Assembly: GCA_008360975.2 (NCBI GenBank)
Contig: CM039182.1
Coordinates: 93,891,443 to 93,955,442 of the forward strand
Length of the DNA: 64,000 bases
Source: Lichenostomus cassidix
Taxonomy: Eukaryota; Chordata; Aves; Passeriformes; Meliphagidae
Reading direction: 5' to 3'
The notes below the pieces were generated by a model. The model worked only from the letters and a program-made list of their open reading frames with translations, was not told where the DNA came from and searched no databases. Every line of letters begins with the position of its first letter. The stretch's first letter is position 1. Below, piece after piece: positions 27,101 to 42,035 of the stretch. The position numbers and the translations under genes are program-made.

Positions 27101-29527
27101 CACTCTTGGTCAACAGGTGGAGAGTGGAGGTGAATGAGGGAGAAGGCAGTGCTACCCAAAAGAGAGGGACCAGGGGATGCCAGAGCAGCTTCCACCTCCT
27201 ATTGCAGCCCGTATGATGAAACCACATCTTCCCAGAATGGGTCCTAGGCAGATAAAACTGAAGGAGGGAAGGAATTGAAGACAAGGAACAGCCCCTTGCT
27301 GATACCACCATCACTTATAAATAAAACCCCCATTTACTAGTCCAAAGCATTTACACTACTGATAGTTTGGAAACAAATACCATTAAGGTTTCAAATGCTG
27401 CTGCTTGTCAACTGTATCCATTTTCCTCCATGTCTACTTTTTCCAATACAATAAATTTGGTGCTTACCTAAATCAGTTCCCAAAACTCAGCTGCCTGCCA
27501 GAACCAGCAATCTGCCTAACCATGTGCACAGTGGCAGCACGATTCCTGTGAGGCACACATGGTCAACTGCATTCCCAAACAAGGAATCACCTGACAATTA
27601 AGATTTTCATCTCTCCTGCAGGAATGGTGCATGGGGTGTAGCAACAGGGAACAGTGGCACTGGGACCACTTCCCTAATACCTACAAAAACTATGATGCTT
27701 CACTCTGCTCTAGCTAAGAGCTGCACCTTGCCTACTAGATTTCTGTTCCTTGGGTATCTGAAGTGCCCAAAACCCCTTCTCTATTTGGAAGGACACTGTT
27801 TAACAGCTATACAAGACTACAGTGCATTTCCTTCAGTTGTTGGTTTATTGAGTTAACCTTGAAGCTCCAGTCAGCACCACAGTGTCAAACAGCTCCCTGG
27901 GAAATATCAGCGATGGAGCCCCAGGTGCAGAGAGTCTCCTCCTCCCACCAGAGTCCGGCAGTCACACAGAGCCACTGCTAACCCAACCATCATCTGTCAT
28001 GATCAGGGTGGCACCACAGCCCTCCTCTTCCACAGGCTAGGAAGACATGTGCCAGGTCAACCTGGTGGCCCCAGGTGTGGCCTTCTGCTCCCCAAGGCCT
28101 GCCTGGCCAGGGAGCGCAGATGCTGCTGGACCCTGCCCAGACACAATTCCTGGCATCACAGGTGGTCACAGAAGGACCATGCAGTGCTTGCCGGGGCAAG
28201 GGGACTTTGGGAGTTGGGGCAGAACTGCAACTTGGTTGCACAGACTCTGCATTTCCTCAACACATCATCACTCTTTTTCTCAGGAATGCATCAGGAGAGT
28301 GTTATTAGTAAAAATACTACTAATTCCCTGGAAAACACCAAGATTAAATCAATCCCACAAACTTTCCCAAGATCAATAGGTTTTAATGAACACAGAAAAC
28401 ATACTCTGTAGCAACCACGGGCAAGTACCCGGAGACCAAGCAAAAGTAATAAATTGCACCTGCTCCAACACTTTCCTGGCAGGAAAAAATTGACATATCA
28501 CTAAGCAGGCTGTTGCTCAGCTCAAACACCCACAGGATCTGAGGAACCACAAGATGGGTGACCTGCATGGTGACTTATCACGGCAAACCACAGCCAGGAG
28601 ACAAAGTCAGATCTGCTCCCCACAGAAGGGCAGGGTTTTGGCACTGAGCTCTCAGTTGACTGAGCAGCCCACAGCACAGAGCCAGTTCCTCTGACAGAGC
28701 AATGTGCGCACAGAAACGAACGGCAAGTCAAAGGGGTTGCTTCCTACAGTAAAGGGTCCTGGTGTAGCCTGTTTATCTCTCAGACAGTAAAAAGAATATT
28801 TAGTCCTGCGTTTCAGTCATCAACAGTCATTTTTCTAGTATTCATTCTAGGAAAAACTTTTACAGTTTAACTCTGCTCCTAACTGTTATCATCAATGGAA
28901 AAGAGACAACAGTGTGAAATTAAACCTTACAGATAATAAGACAAAAATGTTGGTTTATGTCTTTTACAGTGAAACCTAATATTAAGTGTGCTGTTCCATC
29001 ATGAATCTTCCAGAAGACCTGAGCATCACATCCTATTTTTCCCCAAGAGCTATGACTCAGATTTTCACTTTCTGGTAAATTCCATAAATATTTGATAATC
29101 TAATGCAACTTGTGTTACATCAGCTAAGCAGCCTTCCTCATTCTAAAGCCCCAAATTCTTTTTACATGAAGCAGGAAAGGAATTCATTTCTAACAGTGAC
29201 CCTGCAATTCCATTTTACAATTTAAGATACAATTACATTTTACAAGTTAAAATTTTGTAGCAAATGCACCATTTTTCCAGGATTTAATATATTATTTCCA
29301 TATATTAAACAATACAGAAGGTTTTACTGGTTGAATCCCTGTAACGGCAAAATCATAGCAATATAAATATGCAAAGGATCTTAACACAATCATTACACTT
29401 TTCTCATCAATCTCATTCTGTACTACTGTGTTAAGGAGATCTACGTATTCTTACATGCATGTACAACTGAAAAAGTAAATTAATATTCCTTTTAATCAAT
29501 CCCTCACAAAATTCTCCCTCTCCCCAA
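18188..29527 (-). other. ZNF407: ZNF407 intron 1, left part
   Basis: Unremarkable AT-rich intronic DNA with a poly(A) tract at 24494. Several stretches (19,900-21,700 and 26,900-28,700) are somewhat richer in GC and may be old transposon sequence, but no family could be named. No coding exon seen. Confidence 0.
24494..24518 (+). repeat. Poly(A) tract of 25 bases
   Basis: An uninterrupted A25 run in ZNF407 intron 1. No recognisable retrocopy or LINE body precedes it. Confidence 0.
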
Positions 29528-30565
29528 ATTATAGAACTGTTTAGGTTGGAGAAGACCACGTTCACCAAGTCCAGCTGTTAACTCGGCACTGACAAGCTCA
29601 CCACTAAACCATGTCAAGTGCTACATCCACATGTCATATATCTCCAGGGATGGTAAACTCCACTACATTCATGGACAACCTGTTTCAGGGCTTGACCACC
29701 CTTTCAGTAAAGGAATTTTTTGTAACTCCAATCTAAACCTCCCCCACTACAGCTTGAGACCATTTCCTCTTGTATTTCCCCTTGTTCTGTCACTTGTTAC
29801 TTGGGAGAAGTCACCAACCCCACCTGGCCACAACTTCCTTTCAGTATTTTGTAGAGAGTGATAAGCTCTCCCATGAGCTTCCTTTTCTCCAAGCTAAAGA
29901 ACCTCAGCTCCCTCATAAGACTTGTGCTTCAGACACTTCACCAGCTCTATTGCCCTTCTCTAGACACACTCCAGCACCTCAATGTCTTTCTTGATGTGAG
30001 AGGACCAAATCTGAACACAGGATTCAAGGTGTGGCCTCACCAGTGCCAAGTACAGGAGGATAATCACTTCCCTGCTCCTGCTGGCCACACTATTCCTGAT
30101 ACAGGCCAGGAAGCCATTGCCCTTCCTGGCCACCTGGGCACACTCTGGCTCATGTTCAGCCACTGTCAAGATCCCAGGTCCTTTTCCTCCAGCAGCTTTC
30201 CAGCCACTCTGTCCCCATCCTGTAGTGCTGCCTGGTGCTGTTGTGACCCAAGGGCAGGACCTGGCACTTGGTCTTGCAGAGCCTCACACAACTGGCTCAG
30301 CCCATCCAGCCAGCCTGTCCAGATCCCTCTGCAGAGCCTTCCTGCCCTCCAGCACATCAACACTCCTGTCCAGTTTGGTGTTGTCTGCAAAGTCACTGAG
30401 AGTGCACTTGATTCCTCTTGTCCAGATCATTGATAAAGATACTAAATAGAACTGGTCCCAATACTGAGCCCTGGGGAATACAACTTGTGACCGGCCAGCA
30501 GCTGCATGTAATTCCATTCCACCACTCTCTGGGCCTTGCCAACAAGCCATCTTTTTGCCCAGGTA
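29528..30565 (-). mobile_element. CR1 LINE, 3' truncated copy with decayed reverse transcriptase
   Basis: On the minus strand, frames carry recognisable CR1 reverse transcriptase wording: [20 protein letters not shown], then [20 protein letters not shown], and KKDIEVLE. The left end (TTATAGAACTGTTTAGGTTGG) is the reverse complement of the usual CR1 3' end. Frames are broken several times and the catalytic FADD is FADN, so the copy is dead. It is 5'-truncated at about 30565, as most CR1 copies are. It lies in ZNF407 intron 1, in the same orientation as the gene. Confidence 0.
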
Positions 30566-33500
30566 TCCTCATGACACTATCTATGATTTAAATTACTCAA
30601 ATAGCTATTAAGATCAAAATCCAACTGAATTCACTGGGAATAGGGCATTTGAAAATCAAGGTATTTCTTTAGATGCTTAAAAAGGCTTAGTTAAGTAATG
30701 CCATATATCCAGATTTCACTATTTCATCTACAAAACTTGTTATTCAGAATTAAATAGAATAACATAAACCCACTTCTTTTTAATTAGTTTATATTTTGAA
30801 AACTCAACAATTAACAATGTTTAGCTACATTAATAACTCCTTCTCTGGAATGCTTCAAAAGAAGAATTAAATTATATTATTTTTAATAACTTCTAGATTT
30901 TAAAAGCCCCCACTTATAAATGAAAGGACTACAGAATAAAGGTAGCAAATGCACACATTCAATGCTATTAAAAGGCAGACACATGAGATCTCATGTATCT
31001 TGTGCCATTTGTAAAAAGGTTGTTTTATTATCAGTGTAACTAATCACAATGAAGACATCTCTTACAATCAAAGACATTATAATGAATTTTCTTTACAGCT
31101 ACAGAGAAATGGGATTTGCTGTTCCATATCAAACCAGAACAGGCTGTATAAATTCTTCTTCATATTTATTGTTAAATGTAACTTTTATCTATAAAATCAG
31201 CCATGAAATATTAAAAACTGAAACAACAGAATTTATATCCTTTACTTAATTTAGTTTAAACGGTCTATTCACTAAAGAGAGGGAAAAGAGGTTACATATG
31301 TATTAAAACTCGCTGTCCCCTCTCCCCCATAAGCGTTCCCATTATAAACCATCTAGTTTTTGGGATTTATAACTCAGCTGTAAAAATCCACTTCATACTT
31401 AAAGTTGGTATACTTTTCCTTTTACAATTTAAAAAAATCTGTTTCAGAAGGAAGGCAAGAAAGAATGTGAGAGAAGGGGAAAAGCAATTAGACTAAGAAT
31501 TGTAATGCTTGGCCAGTTAAATCAGTTAGTAAGAGCCACCTGTTGTAATTCAGACCCATCTTCCCACCCCATCCTCTGAAGAACCATTGGGAGATGGTCA
31601 GCTGGCTGCACCAGAGCCCCTGGGCAGACAGGAGCCAGGCTCAGGCTATCTTTTCCTACTGCTATCTCCTGAAGCTGTACAACTGGGAATTGGACAAATG
31701 GAAAATGAGCAAGAACAGCAAACAGCATTAAACTCACCTATGTCAAAGAGACAAGACAAAACACATCAGCACATCTTAAAAATTACAAATAGACAAAACA
31801 GCATATAAAAAAAATGTTCTCCCAATTAAAAGATATGAGACTTGAGAATTCAGAAACTGGTGATTGGACAACATATAGTGCAACCAAAACTGAACAGAAA
31901 GATACGGGCAGCTAAAAAACATCAGAAGTTCATAGTAGCCAAAGAATTAAAAGGTTCAAAAAGGGTCTTATATAAGACAGCATGAAAAACAGTACATACA
32001 TAAGATGGCAGATTCCAAAATGACACATGAAATAAAGCAACAAGAGACGAGCAACCTATGACCTTAAGGGGCAAGCTACAACCTAGGCTACTTCCTGCTA
32101 GCAATATCTTACTTTCAGCTTTTTTCAGGAGCACAACAAAAAGCACAAAAATGAAATTTACCTTTATTTTCAGAGTTCCCTTTTTACAGTCTGAAAGGAA
32201 TAGAAAGAAGTAGCAAAGGAGCAAAACCCTGCATTAGTTCTCACAGTGTAGCTGTTGAGTTGGACAAGCTGGAGGGAGCAACAATCGAGCTACACCAGGT
32301 AGCTGCCTGCAGATACTGTTTCAGGGGCACCAGGGAAGCTGGCAAAGACCTGAAGTCCAGAGATGCTCCCATGTGGCCCAGGTGATGAAGAGGGAACCCA
32401 AAGGCCATGTGTTCAAACATAGCCTTTATTTAGCCTTCAACTAAGCTTATTCATGAGAAAACCCTCTCTCTTAGCAATTCTGTAACTACAGTCCATGAGG
32501 ACTATGTATATATATTGCAAGTAATTCCCAGAACAATACAAATAAGTAAGGTTTATAAATTCATTGGTTATCTACAGTGATTCAGGCTTGGAGGTAGTCA
32601 CAGTTTTAAAAAATAACCTTCAAAGGAAAATCTTTTGGTGGACTACATTAATCTGGCATACACAGACAGCAGAGGCTATTTCCAAAATATGCATAAAGAA
32701 ACAAACACAGTACAAAGATATTACCCACACACCTTGCTGCCACACACTCAAAAAAGGTACATGAGAAAGAAGAACTACAGAGGGGAAGGGGAAGGGGAAG
32801 GGGAAGGGGAAGGGGAAGGGGAAGGGGAAGGGGAAGGGGAAGGGGAAGGGGAAGGGGAAGGCTAAACCAAGCAGCAAGGATCCTCTAAGGGAACCAATGG
32901 TCCCATGGCACAAAAATCTGCATTTGATTCCCAAAATTCAACAGTCCAAAATCACTCATGTCTGTATGTTAGCCACTGCTGCATTGCTCAATGTCAAGAT
33001 TTAAAATCTCTGGATCAGAAAGTGAGTCCTGGAGTTTTAGGTACTGGTATCTTACATCTGATAGAGGGACAGAAGAAAAAAATCCAGCTCCTTCTCAACC
33101 AGCATGAGACAGCCCCCCAGCTAAAGACCTAAGCCTAGAAAATGAAAGCTGCTAAATCTGGAACACTGGAAAAAAGAAGACACAGACTCTGCAGAGCTTC
33201 TACCTACATACATACAGCTAATAATACTACATATTATTTACAGCTCACAAATCTGAGAAGTCTTGTTCTTGTACCTAGGGCACACCTGCTGTGCAAGCAT
33301 CCCAAAGGAGGCACCTAAGCAAAGCTTCCTACTCCTGCAAACCTACTGCAGCTGCTCCACAACATGGTGCCCACCACTCCTGAAAACACAGCCTGTTCAG
33401 GCCTACACACCTCATGCAGGGACTAGTAATCTTTTGTGAAGAGTTGGCAAAATCCACATTCACTCTAGGAGTAGTTCTACACTTCATGTCAAAAAATGCA

Positions 33501-36500
33501 CAGACGATGAGATTATTTCATTTGAATTCACTGTATTTATTAGAATTCTTGCTCAAAATGTATTAATTACAAAAACTTTTATTGAACATGAGAAAACATT
33601 AATTGTTCTATCTGGCAGCTCTTATTTAGTGGAAGGTCACTGAAAAATCATTAGCAATGCTTTCAAGAACTACTCAAACAAACATTTCTAAAAGCAAAAC
33701 CTCAGCAATATGTTTTTTAATAATAAACCATATTTTACTAAGTGCTAGAATTTGGGGGCATACCAGTCCTCAAAATGTGCCTTTAAATTACCCCTATTTG
33801 GAATGACTGCCATGACTGTATTAGCCACACATTTTAACATTGCTTTATCCAGTCAGCTCACTAAATCATTAAAAATATACACGACTGAGCTTCAGTTTGA
33901 CCTGCAGTGACTCCTATATGTACTCTCAAAATTAACACAAGCACTGAATGCTACTAATCTTCAACTTGTAATAACTGATCAAAGAATACTGCCCTGTAAT
34001 TCACTACAAGCTAAAATCATAGCACTGAACTGTGCATTTTCAAACAAGTGGTTTATAGCTCTAGATTTAAAATGCAAAGTTTCCATTATATTTAATAATT
34101 AAAATGCATGCTGTGTTATGGTTACATTTGGTGACTGGATTAGTAGTACCCCAACTGAGTTAAACAATACCTTTTTCCTATTACAGTTCATATTACCATA
34201 TTGTCTATTTGTTTAAGAAAAGGAAGAAAAAAAGCACAGCAAGGAAGTAGGAATAAAAAAGAAATATGAATATCAAACATACTGAAAGACAGAGGACCAA
34301 GACAGCAAGAAGACCTGGTATCAGCAAAATATATGCCAGGTGAAAGCAGAAAAGCTGAAATATCTGTGCATTTAAAGTAAGGAAACTTTTAATAAAAGGA
34401 TTATTCTCCCTTTGTCAATAAGGGTTCTCATTCAAAGTAAAGGGTATAAAGCTCAGTTTGTTTTCCTAGATGCAGTTGCTACAAATTGAGGAAATACAGA
34501 CATCATTGTCAAAGAGCAGACTCTTTCAGGCTGTCAACTTCTTAATCAGGGTCTGACTTTACTGGAAAGTGTGAAATTATGTAATTATTTATGCTTTGCA
34601 ATTCTGATGGTTTAAACAAATCCAGCACTATGAGCATCACCTTTTATAATGCAAAATTCCTACTGTGATTTCATTCTAGGGAATATACCTTTCTTTTTCC
34701 TGTGTTTTCTAGGTGGTTTATTCAAACAAAATTTAAATATTATGTGAAGTATTTCTTTTCTCCCAAAACAGATCCCATAGAGCTTAGAAAAATCACTTAC
34801 AAGGATGAAAAATAACTGAAAAATAAAGTAAAAAATGAAATCATGGCCACAGTGACATCAACTGAAGTTTTCTCAGCACTGTCACTTATGTTGCCACCAA
34901 AACTCTCTAATTGGAAGTCTAAAGACCTTTGAGTACTTACAACAAATGTATAAATAAAATATTATTTGACCCGAAAAAAGCCATGCTCCATACATTCCTG
35001 CACTTCCATGCAATATTTAAGTATAAACTTCAGAGATTAACTCTGTTTTTATTTCAAGTATATTTTAATTATCTTGGTACCACCAGCAGATACAAAGACA
35101 AGCTTGTGTGCCTGAAAACTCACCTATTTCTCTCTCTATTGCAGCCGGCATAATATATTTCCTCTGCCTGTATGTCATCTCCTCAGAAATACATCCCCTT
35201 ACAGGGTAAAATACCCTTTGCACACAAAATACAAACGTACACATTTTCAAAAAAAAAAAGTTTATGTAACACTCACCCTCAAAATACACTTTACTGAAAT
35301 CAGCAATCTAAAATCATGATGATATGAATGAAAAAAAAGAGAAAGCATTCCTGCAAGTCAACGTCCCCCAGCAAAGTTCAGCATGTTTTTAACCTGGAAA
35401 TGGAACCTGAATAGCCTGACCAGAGCTAAAATGCTTTGTCAGGTTTCCACTTGTCCTCTCCAAACACCACTTTCTGTACCCAATGATCTTGTGCCCAGGA
35501 AGGATTCTTGGGTTTAGAAGAAGGTGCTCTTACATCTCATCAGATGTCTGCTGCAGAGAACTGAAGGTCAATGCCAGACCCACACTAACTTTCTCTTCGG
35601 TCTCTTCCTCCCCTTCCCTCCTCAGGTTGCCAACCCCATTGCAAACTCCTTGGGTGACACAAAGGAAACAAGACATGGAACAAAGGCTATAAACAACCCT
35701 CTGCAGGTATCAGAGGCACACACAACAAAGTCAAAGCAATACTTGTCGAGAATTTTTGAGCTACCTAGATTTAGAATGGCACTCAAATTCACAAGTTTGC
35801 ATCTTTGACACTTCAAGTCTAATGAGAAACAACTAAAGAAAAGAAATGGTAGTTTTTTCATGTAACATATCTGCCAAGCTCCTGGTACCAACAAGTAACA
35901 ACACTGTGTTATAAAACCTCTGCTCAAGAACCAACCTGCTTTATGGAGTAGGATTTGGACCAAAAAAACCAAAGCAATTTTATTTCCTTGGTTCTGTATG
36001 CAAAAATTATGAAATGGAGAGCTTGTGTCAGGTTCTTAGTTTAATCATTTTGACACAAATTGAAAAAATTCTGTTAAACTAAATGGAAATATTCCAATTT
36101 ATAGTCAGGTAAATAACATCAAATTCTAGTCCCAGGGTTTCTTTCCTTCCTGATTAAATTACATTAATGTACACTCAAAACAAAGCAACTACTGCTATCC
36201 CTGATGCTTTTTTCATGAGAATAACTTATCTGTTAAAAAAGTACTACCTGGACATAAACATGAAATCCTAAGGGTTCTTCACATGTTTGCCATCTATCAA
36301 AAGCCTTGCAGCAAAAAGGCTTTAGCAGTATCATAGTACATGGACACCAACATATCATCCTAAATGAAGGGCAGAAGTTAAACTGCTTCTGTGAGGACCT
36401 GTAGGCCATAGCTTCTCCCTAAAATATTTTTATTAACCTGATCCTTATATGAGACAACAAAACCCACAACACTCTGTATTCTTGCACAGAATGTACCAGA

Positions 36501-39500
36501 AAAACGCTCAACAACTAAATATCGCATTCTTGCTAAAAGGTCTGACATAGTATTCATTGCCATATTCCTAATTAGCAGTTTAAGCTTGTTAACAAGAACA
36601 GTTCATTTAAGGTAAACAGGAATTATCTTTCCATTGTATAGGTAAGACTTGTAAATAGGGCAGCTCATAAATTCTAAGATGAGAGCAACTAGAAAACTAT
36701 TCATTAAGGCTTGGGTTATAAATTCAAAACATGAAGCATAACATGCTTAAAGAAGAAGGTTTTATTTTTAAAAGCATTCATTAGGCTCTCATCTTCAAGC
36801 CTCAGACTTGTAAATAATTTAAAATGAAAATGCGAACAACAGGAAGGGAAAAAAAAACAAATGCAATTCAAATCAGTCCACTGTTGTACCAATAAAACTC
36901 AGAACAATAGAAACTAAGTTGGCAGATTTTGAAGACAACATCCAGAAAACATCTTTATGTACTGTATCTTTGAACTTACATGTTGTGCTAGCACTGGATC
37001 CAATCATGAAAAAATTAGCTCTGATTTATAACAAGGCTTTGCCCAGTAAAGGATATGCATGCTGAACTAGTAATTTCTAGTATTCATTGCACTTTATTCT
37101 GGAGCTGCCAAACAAACAAGCTGCAGTTTATCGATGCTTTTAGATTTTATATTTATCCATTCTGACTTTTCAGAAATGTATATCCTATTAACAATTTATA
37201 TGACACAACGCAAGAACCCCCTTCCCTTTAAAGATTAACGTAAACCTCGGTCTGCCTAACATGGGGAGCATGAGAAGAAACAGCCTTCACTTCACTGGTA
37301 CTGAAAATGGAAAAAGACAACAAAAGTAACAAATCAAACAAAAAACAAAACACAAGGACCACTGCTGTCCCCTCTGCGTACTCAGTGTCCCAAATCCAGC
37401 ATCAACACATCCCTGAAGAAAGCGTGTTACATACCAAGGAACCAGGAAAGTGCAACATTTTGCCTTCACTGAATTTATGGAGTTTGCTACCCTTTTCTCA
37501 AGGACTGGGAACAATCCAACTTAAATATTCAGTGTCACTTAAACATTCAACAGAAGACAAGCATGCAACAGGAATTTCTTTCTTCATGTTCAAAGACCAC
37601 ATGGCATTGCAAAATGCAAAACTGCCATATTCCTATGCTGTGGTTCTTGTGGAAAAAAGATGTACATAGATGTTGGGTATCCCAAGACATGCTCCTCAGA
37701 AGCCTTCCATTTACTGGCTGCACCCCATGCACCAGGAAATCTGACACTTGTCAGCCATGCAGGATTTCCTGCATGGCTGCAGAACACAGAGCAGGAAACC
37801 CTGGCACATCCAGGGAGCTCTGGGCATACAGCAGGATGCGACTCAGCTGCAGCACACATACAGCCAGCACAGGGCTTTCCAGAGACACCAACGCTCCCGG
37901 CAGGACAACAGCAGCAAGTCTGATGTTTCCCCATGTGAACCAAGATGGAAAGGTCATCCCTGTCCATGCTTCTCCCTTGGACACAGAAGTGGGTGATGCC
38001 AACATGCTACACACCACCACCACAGGTAAAGTAAGTCTCCTCCTGATAAGGTGTTCTAAAGCCAACTCTGCAAGGACTATCTCATATGTTCATAGCAAAT
38101 ATTTACAGCAAATATTCAAATAAATTCAATCTCTAACCCACTGAATGGAAACAGGTGAAGGTCACAGGCTCTTCCAGAGTGAGGCCAAGCTTGAAAACCT
38201 GACTAAAGATGGAACTCACATGTATACAGCCATACCAGAGCTCCTGAGGCCATCCAAATGGCAACACAACAACCTGTCTTTGATTAAATCAGAATTCTTG
38301 TCAGGACCTCCACACTTTTCTAACTTCTTGGTGGAATGTTTCCTACAGAAAAGCTTATATCCCAGGTAGCTATATGAATTCCAGTAAAAAAAATCACATG
38401 AAACAATGATTTCTATACAAAAAAATGACTTAGTGTTACTATTTGGATGAGTTTTGTTACTCCTTGTAATTCCAGTGGATTTTAACACTTACATTTACTT
38501 TTTACATCTTCCTGCCTATGTTTTTGAGAAGAACTTTTGAAATACCAAAGATGGGGCTAAGGACAGCAAGAAACTACACGAGACAAACTACATATTATAA
38601 CTACAATGAGAAAATAACAGCTAGAAAAGCATCTATATACACACTTGTAGCAAAAAAATAACCTATATAGATGTATGCATTCAGATCTGTATACTGAAAT
38701 ACTGCACACCCTAACTCTGCACACCTCCTCCTGGGCCATTGCATACAGCACACACACATAACAACTTGGACGTTTAGACTCACAAAGATAGGGGCAATTA
38801 AAATTCATGCCTGTACCACTAAGGATCAAAAAATCCTAAGAACATCCACAGCCTCACAGCCCACTTAAAAATAACCCATACTATTGCAGACAGTAATTCA
38901 GTAGTAGGCTAGTCTACTGAGAAAAAAGGTCAGCCTGTTGTAGAACAAGCAAACAAAACAAAGCAAAAAAAATTAGCAACCAGCAATTCTGCTAACACAG
39001 GACTGGAAAGTAGTTATGAGCATGCAAACAAACATTTTACTTTTGGAAGACCATTACTGCCTGTTTCTAAAAGGCACAAGGGTTATTTCTTTGTAAGGAT
39101 GTGTGTGAATTGGGTAGCATTTACTGTAATTTTCCTTCTACTAAAAAAAAAAGGTAGCTAGGCTTCTTTCTCCTATAAATCTATAAACTGGAGACATTTT
39201 ATAAGTTTGGGACACAACTTTCTTTCATATTCCCATGTTGAAGAACTGAGATTAAGTAAAATATGAGAACTTTCACATTTATTTAGCATGAACATCTAGA
39301 ATGGACTACAGACTGTTCTGTAACAACAGACCCTTCACTGGCAGATGGCAGAAACAGGATTAACAGCATTCCCAACTGCAGAGCAGGAAAGCAGGTATGA
39401 TTCCCCTGTTTTAAACATAATTTCTGCAGGTGAGAAATTAAAATTTACAAAAACGCCTCTACATTTTTTCTTCTTCACTGGTTTTATACACACAGGCTAA

Positions 39501-39836
39501 TAAACATTCTGAGTTTATGTGTTAACACAGCTCAAAATGACAAAAAAAAAATCAATCCAGTTTAGAAGTAGGTATAGGCATTTTTAAACTTTTGTACGCT
39601 TTCGTGTAACCAGGTAAGAATGTCCACTGCAAAAGCAAACAGACCAAAGATTAAACCACTCTGACGTTATTGGAGAGATTTCACATGAACTTTGACACCA
39701 CAGGCCAGGCAAGATTTAAGCAGTTTGCAATTGCCATGTCCCATATAATCCTACTCCTAACTCATTCTCTCCAAGACATCCACTGGTTAACCCTATGCCT
39801 GTTAGCATTAAACACGGTACTTGCCTGAGAGAAGTC
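30566..39836 (-). other. ZNF407: ZNF407 intron 1, middle part
   Basis: Holds the (GGGGAA)n tract at 32782-32861. Apart from that I see no gene, RNA gene or named repeat; the 37,560-38,120 plus-strand open frame has no recognisable content. Confidence 0.
32782..32861 (+). repeat. (GGGGAA)n hexanucleotide microsatellite, 13 copies
   Basis: Eighty bases with perfect 6-base period, 13 full GGGGAA units plus GG. Pure purine on the plus strand, with regular G4 runs and two-base loops. It gives spurious Gly-Glu or Pro-Phe reading frames. Lies in ZNF407 intron 1, where the transcript would carry CCCCTT. Confidence 0.
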
Positions 39837-40108
39837 AGCCTCTTCTCCCAAGCAACCAGTGACAGGACAGGAGAACACCAGGCTTAAGCTGTACCAGGGG
39901 GAGTTTAGCCTGCACATGAGGAAGAGTTTCTTCACACAAAAGGTGATTAAACATTGGAATGGACTGCCCAGGGAGGCAGCAGAGTCACAGTCACTGGAGG
40001 TGCTTAAGACTGGATGTGGCACTTAGTGCCATGGTCTAAGTGACCTGGTAGAGCTGGTCATAGATTGGACTTGATCTCAAAGGTCTTTTCCAACCTAGCT
40101 GATTCTGT
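39837..40108 (+). mobile_element. CR1 LINE 3' fragment
   Basis: It contains the CR1 C-terminal and 3' UTR wording in plus orientation: AAGAGTTTCTTCACAC, CATTGGAATGGACTGCCC, TGGACTTGATCTCAAAGG, ending GATTCTGTGA. Antisense to ZNF407, in intron 1. Confidence 0.
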
Positions 40109-42035
40109 GAACACCAGGGAGACACAGTGCTCATTTCCTTCATGCCTCTGTGTCCACCAAGAACTGCTGTCATTGGTTCTGCTCCTTCCACTCATGATGC
40201 ATGGAAGGAGAGGCACCCCATGCCTTGGCTGCTGCTTGCCAGGCACTGTGTGGCTGTGCTACCACAAGGCAGCACGGCCAACACAAAACAAGACCTTTCT
40301 GGGGTAGAAGAATAACCCCAAATGCTCTTCTGGGCAGCTGCTGACAATCTGTCAAAGTGAAAGCACCATTTCCATTTGACTCCTCTCATAACACAGAGCA
40401 CAGCAGAGAGACCCCTCCACCACATGTCTGGTTTCGTGAACAGCTGAAGGAACCACAGCCACTACATCTGTTCAATAACATCATCTTGTTTTTCTCCCCC
40501 AAGCTTTCAAAAGCGTAAATTATACTCCAGATTTCAATCTAAAAAGTCAACTTTTTACTACCTTTAATATAGACCACAGTGCCACGGCATTAATTTCAAT
40601 GAATGACTAGACCAGGCATATCTTAAACCACTGTTTTTATTTGACTGATGGGGTTATCCATCCATCCAATGAAGCCCTTCTGTTTTCCCAAGAAAGAGAA
40701 TATTTAAATTCTAAACCACATTAGGAAATTCAAATGTAGGGGCCATCCAACAATTCCAGTTCAAACACATTTCATGTGCCAGTCTGTCCGTAAATTTCAG
40801 CTCATGCACAAAACCACAGCACTGTACATATTCACAAAATAATAAAAAATTAACCAGGAAAAGCAAAATGACCTCATTCATAATGTTGTGAGCACTAACA
40901 CAAAAATGCTGTTCTTCACTACAGGAGGTTGGGTTTAATGGAATACTGTGACTGACATCTGCTTCACACACATTCTATCTCCAAGTGATGTTTTCCTATA
41001 AAAAGAGACAACACAGCTTAAGTTTTAAAAGCATTTCTAACAAAGAAAACTCTTGCGCAAATAAATTAGAAGTCTTTGATGCTGTTACTATTCAATAGTT
41101 CCTACAAAAGAATGATAGTAAAGGATTTAACTCAGGTTGTTTGAATTATATTTCCCAAAATGCTAATAAAACTGACATGTTTGAACATACTGAAAAAGTC
41201 ACAGTCCATCATCCTGCTGTCACATCAGTGCATTTGACTTTTTTTAAAATGTATGGATTATACAATTACTGCCAGGCTCCATATTTTATATATAAAAGCT
41301 ACAATCTGATTATATGTCCACGCTGAAATAATTTATGAAATAAGGATGGAATGACTGCAATGTTACTTCTATGATGAATGTAACTTGCTGTGAATAGTGT
41401 AGGAGATTGCAAGAGAGACCAAACCGAAACCTGTAATTGTCTTCATCTTTCATGAAGAGGTGTGACCTGGGAAAAATATAGATCCCAGCATCCAAAACTC
41501 CAGCCTCATACAAACATCTTGATTACTCATGTTCTGATACAGGAATGGAAAATTTATGGTCTTCACATGCCACACCTTTGGGTTATTAAGGTCAGAATCA
41601 CAGGGAATGACATCCAGTGTTTAAATTGTATGTTAGTCTGTTATGGCTCTGCACCATCAGAAAATCCACCACTCTTACCCTTCCACTTTCGGATTTCCAT
41701 TATTTACTACTCCCTAGGTGTTACCATCATTCTTAGCATGATATGGATGAACACAAGCTAATGACAAAGCCAAGGTCTTACAACTCTGCATCAGCACAAC
41801 TACACAGAGAAATAAAGAGGCACAGGAAAAGAGAAATACAGCTTTTAACGATGTAAATTCTGAGATCACTACTAGCTACAGCATTCTGATCACCAATTTT
41901 TTTTTCCTCTCCTTCCTCCAACAAACACTACATTTAATATTAACACTGTGGTTCACAGGCCACACTAGTTATTTGAAGGAGCAATGGGAAACCTGTCATA
42001 ACAAGTCAAATTCAACAGGATAAAATCACACACTC

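Noticed and set aside
29858..30433. Plus-strand open frame of 191 codons
   Set aside because: Antisense of the decayed CR1 reverse transcriptase on the minus strand.
32620..32934. Frames with Pro-Phe or Gly-Glu repeats
   Set aside because: Produced by the GGGGAA microsatellite, not a protein gene.
37563..38123. Plus-strand open frame of 186 codons
   Set aside because: Starts from a poor context, has several overlapping open frames on both strands and no recognisable domain; antisense to ZNF407 in its intron.
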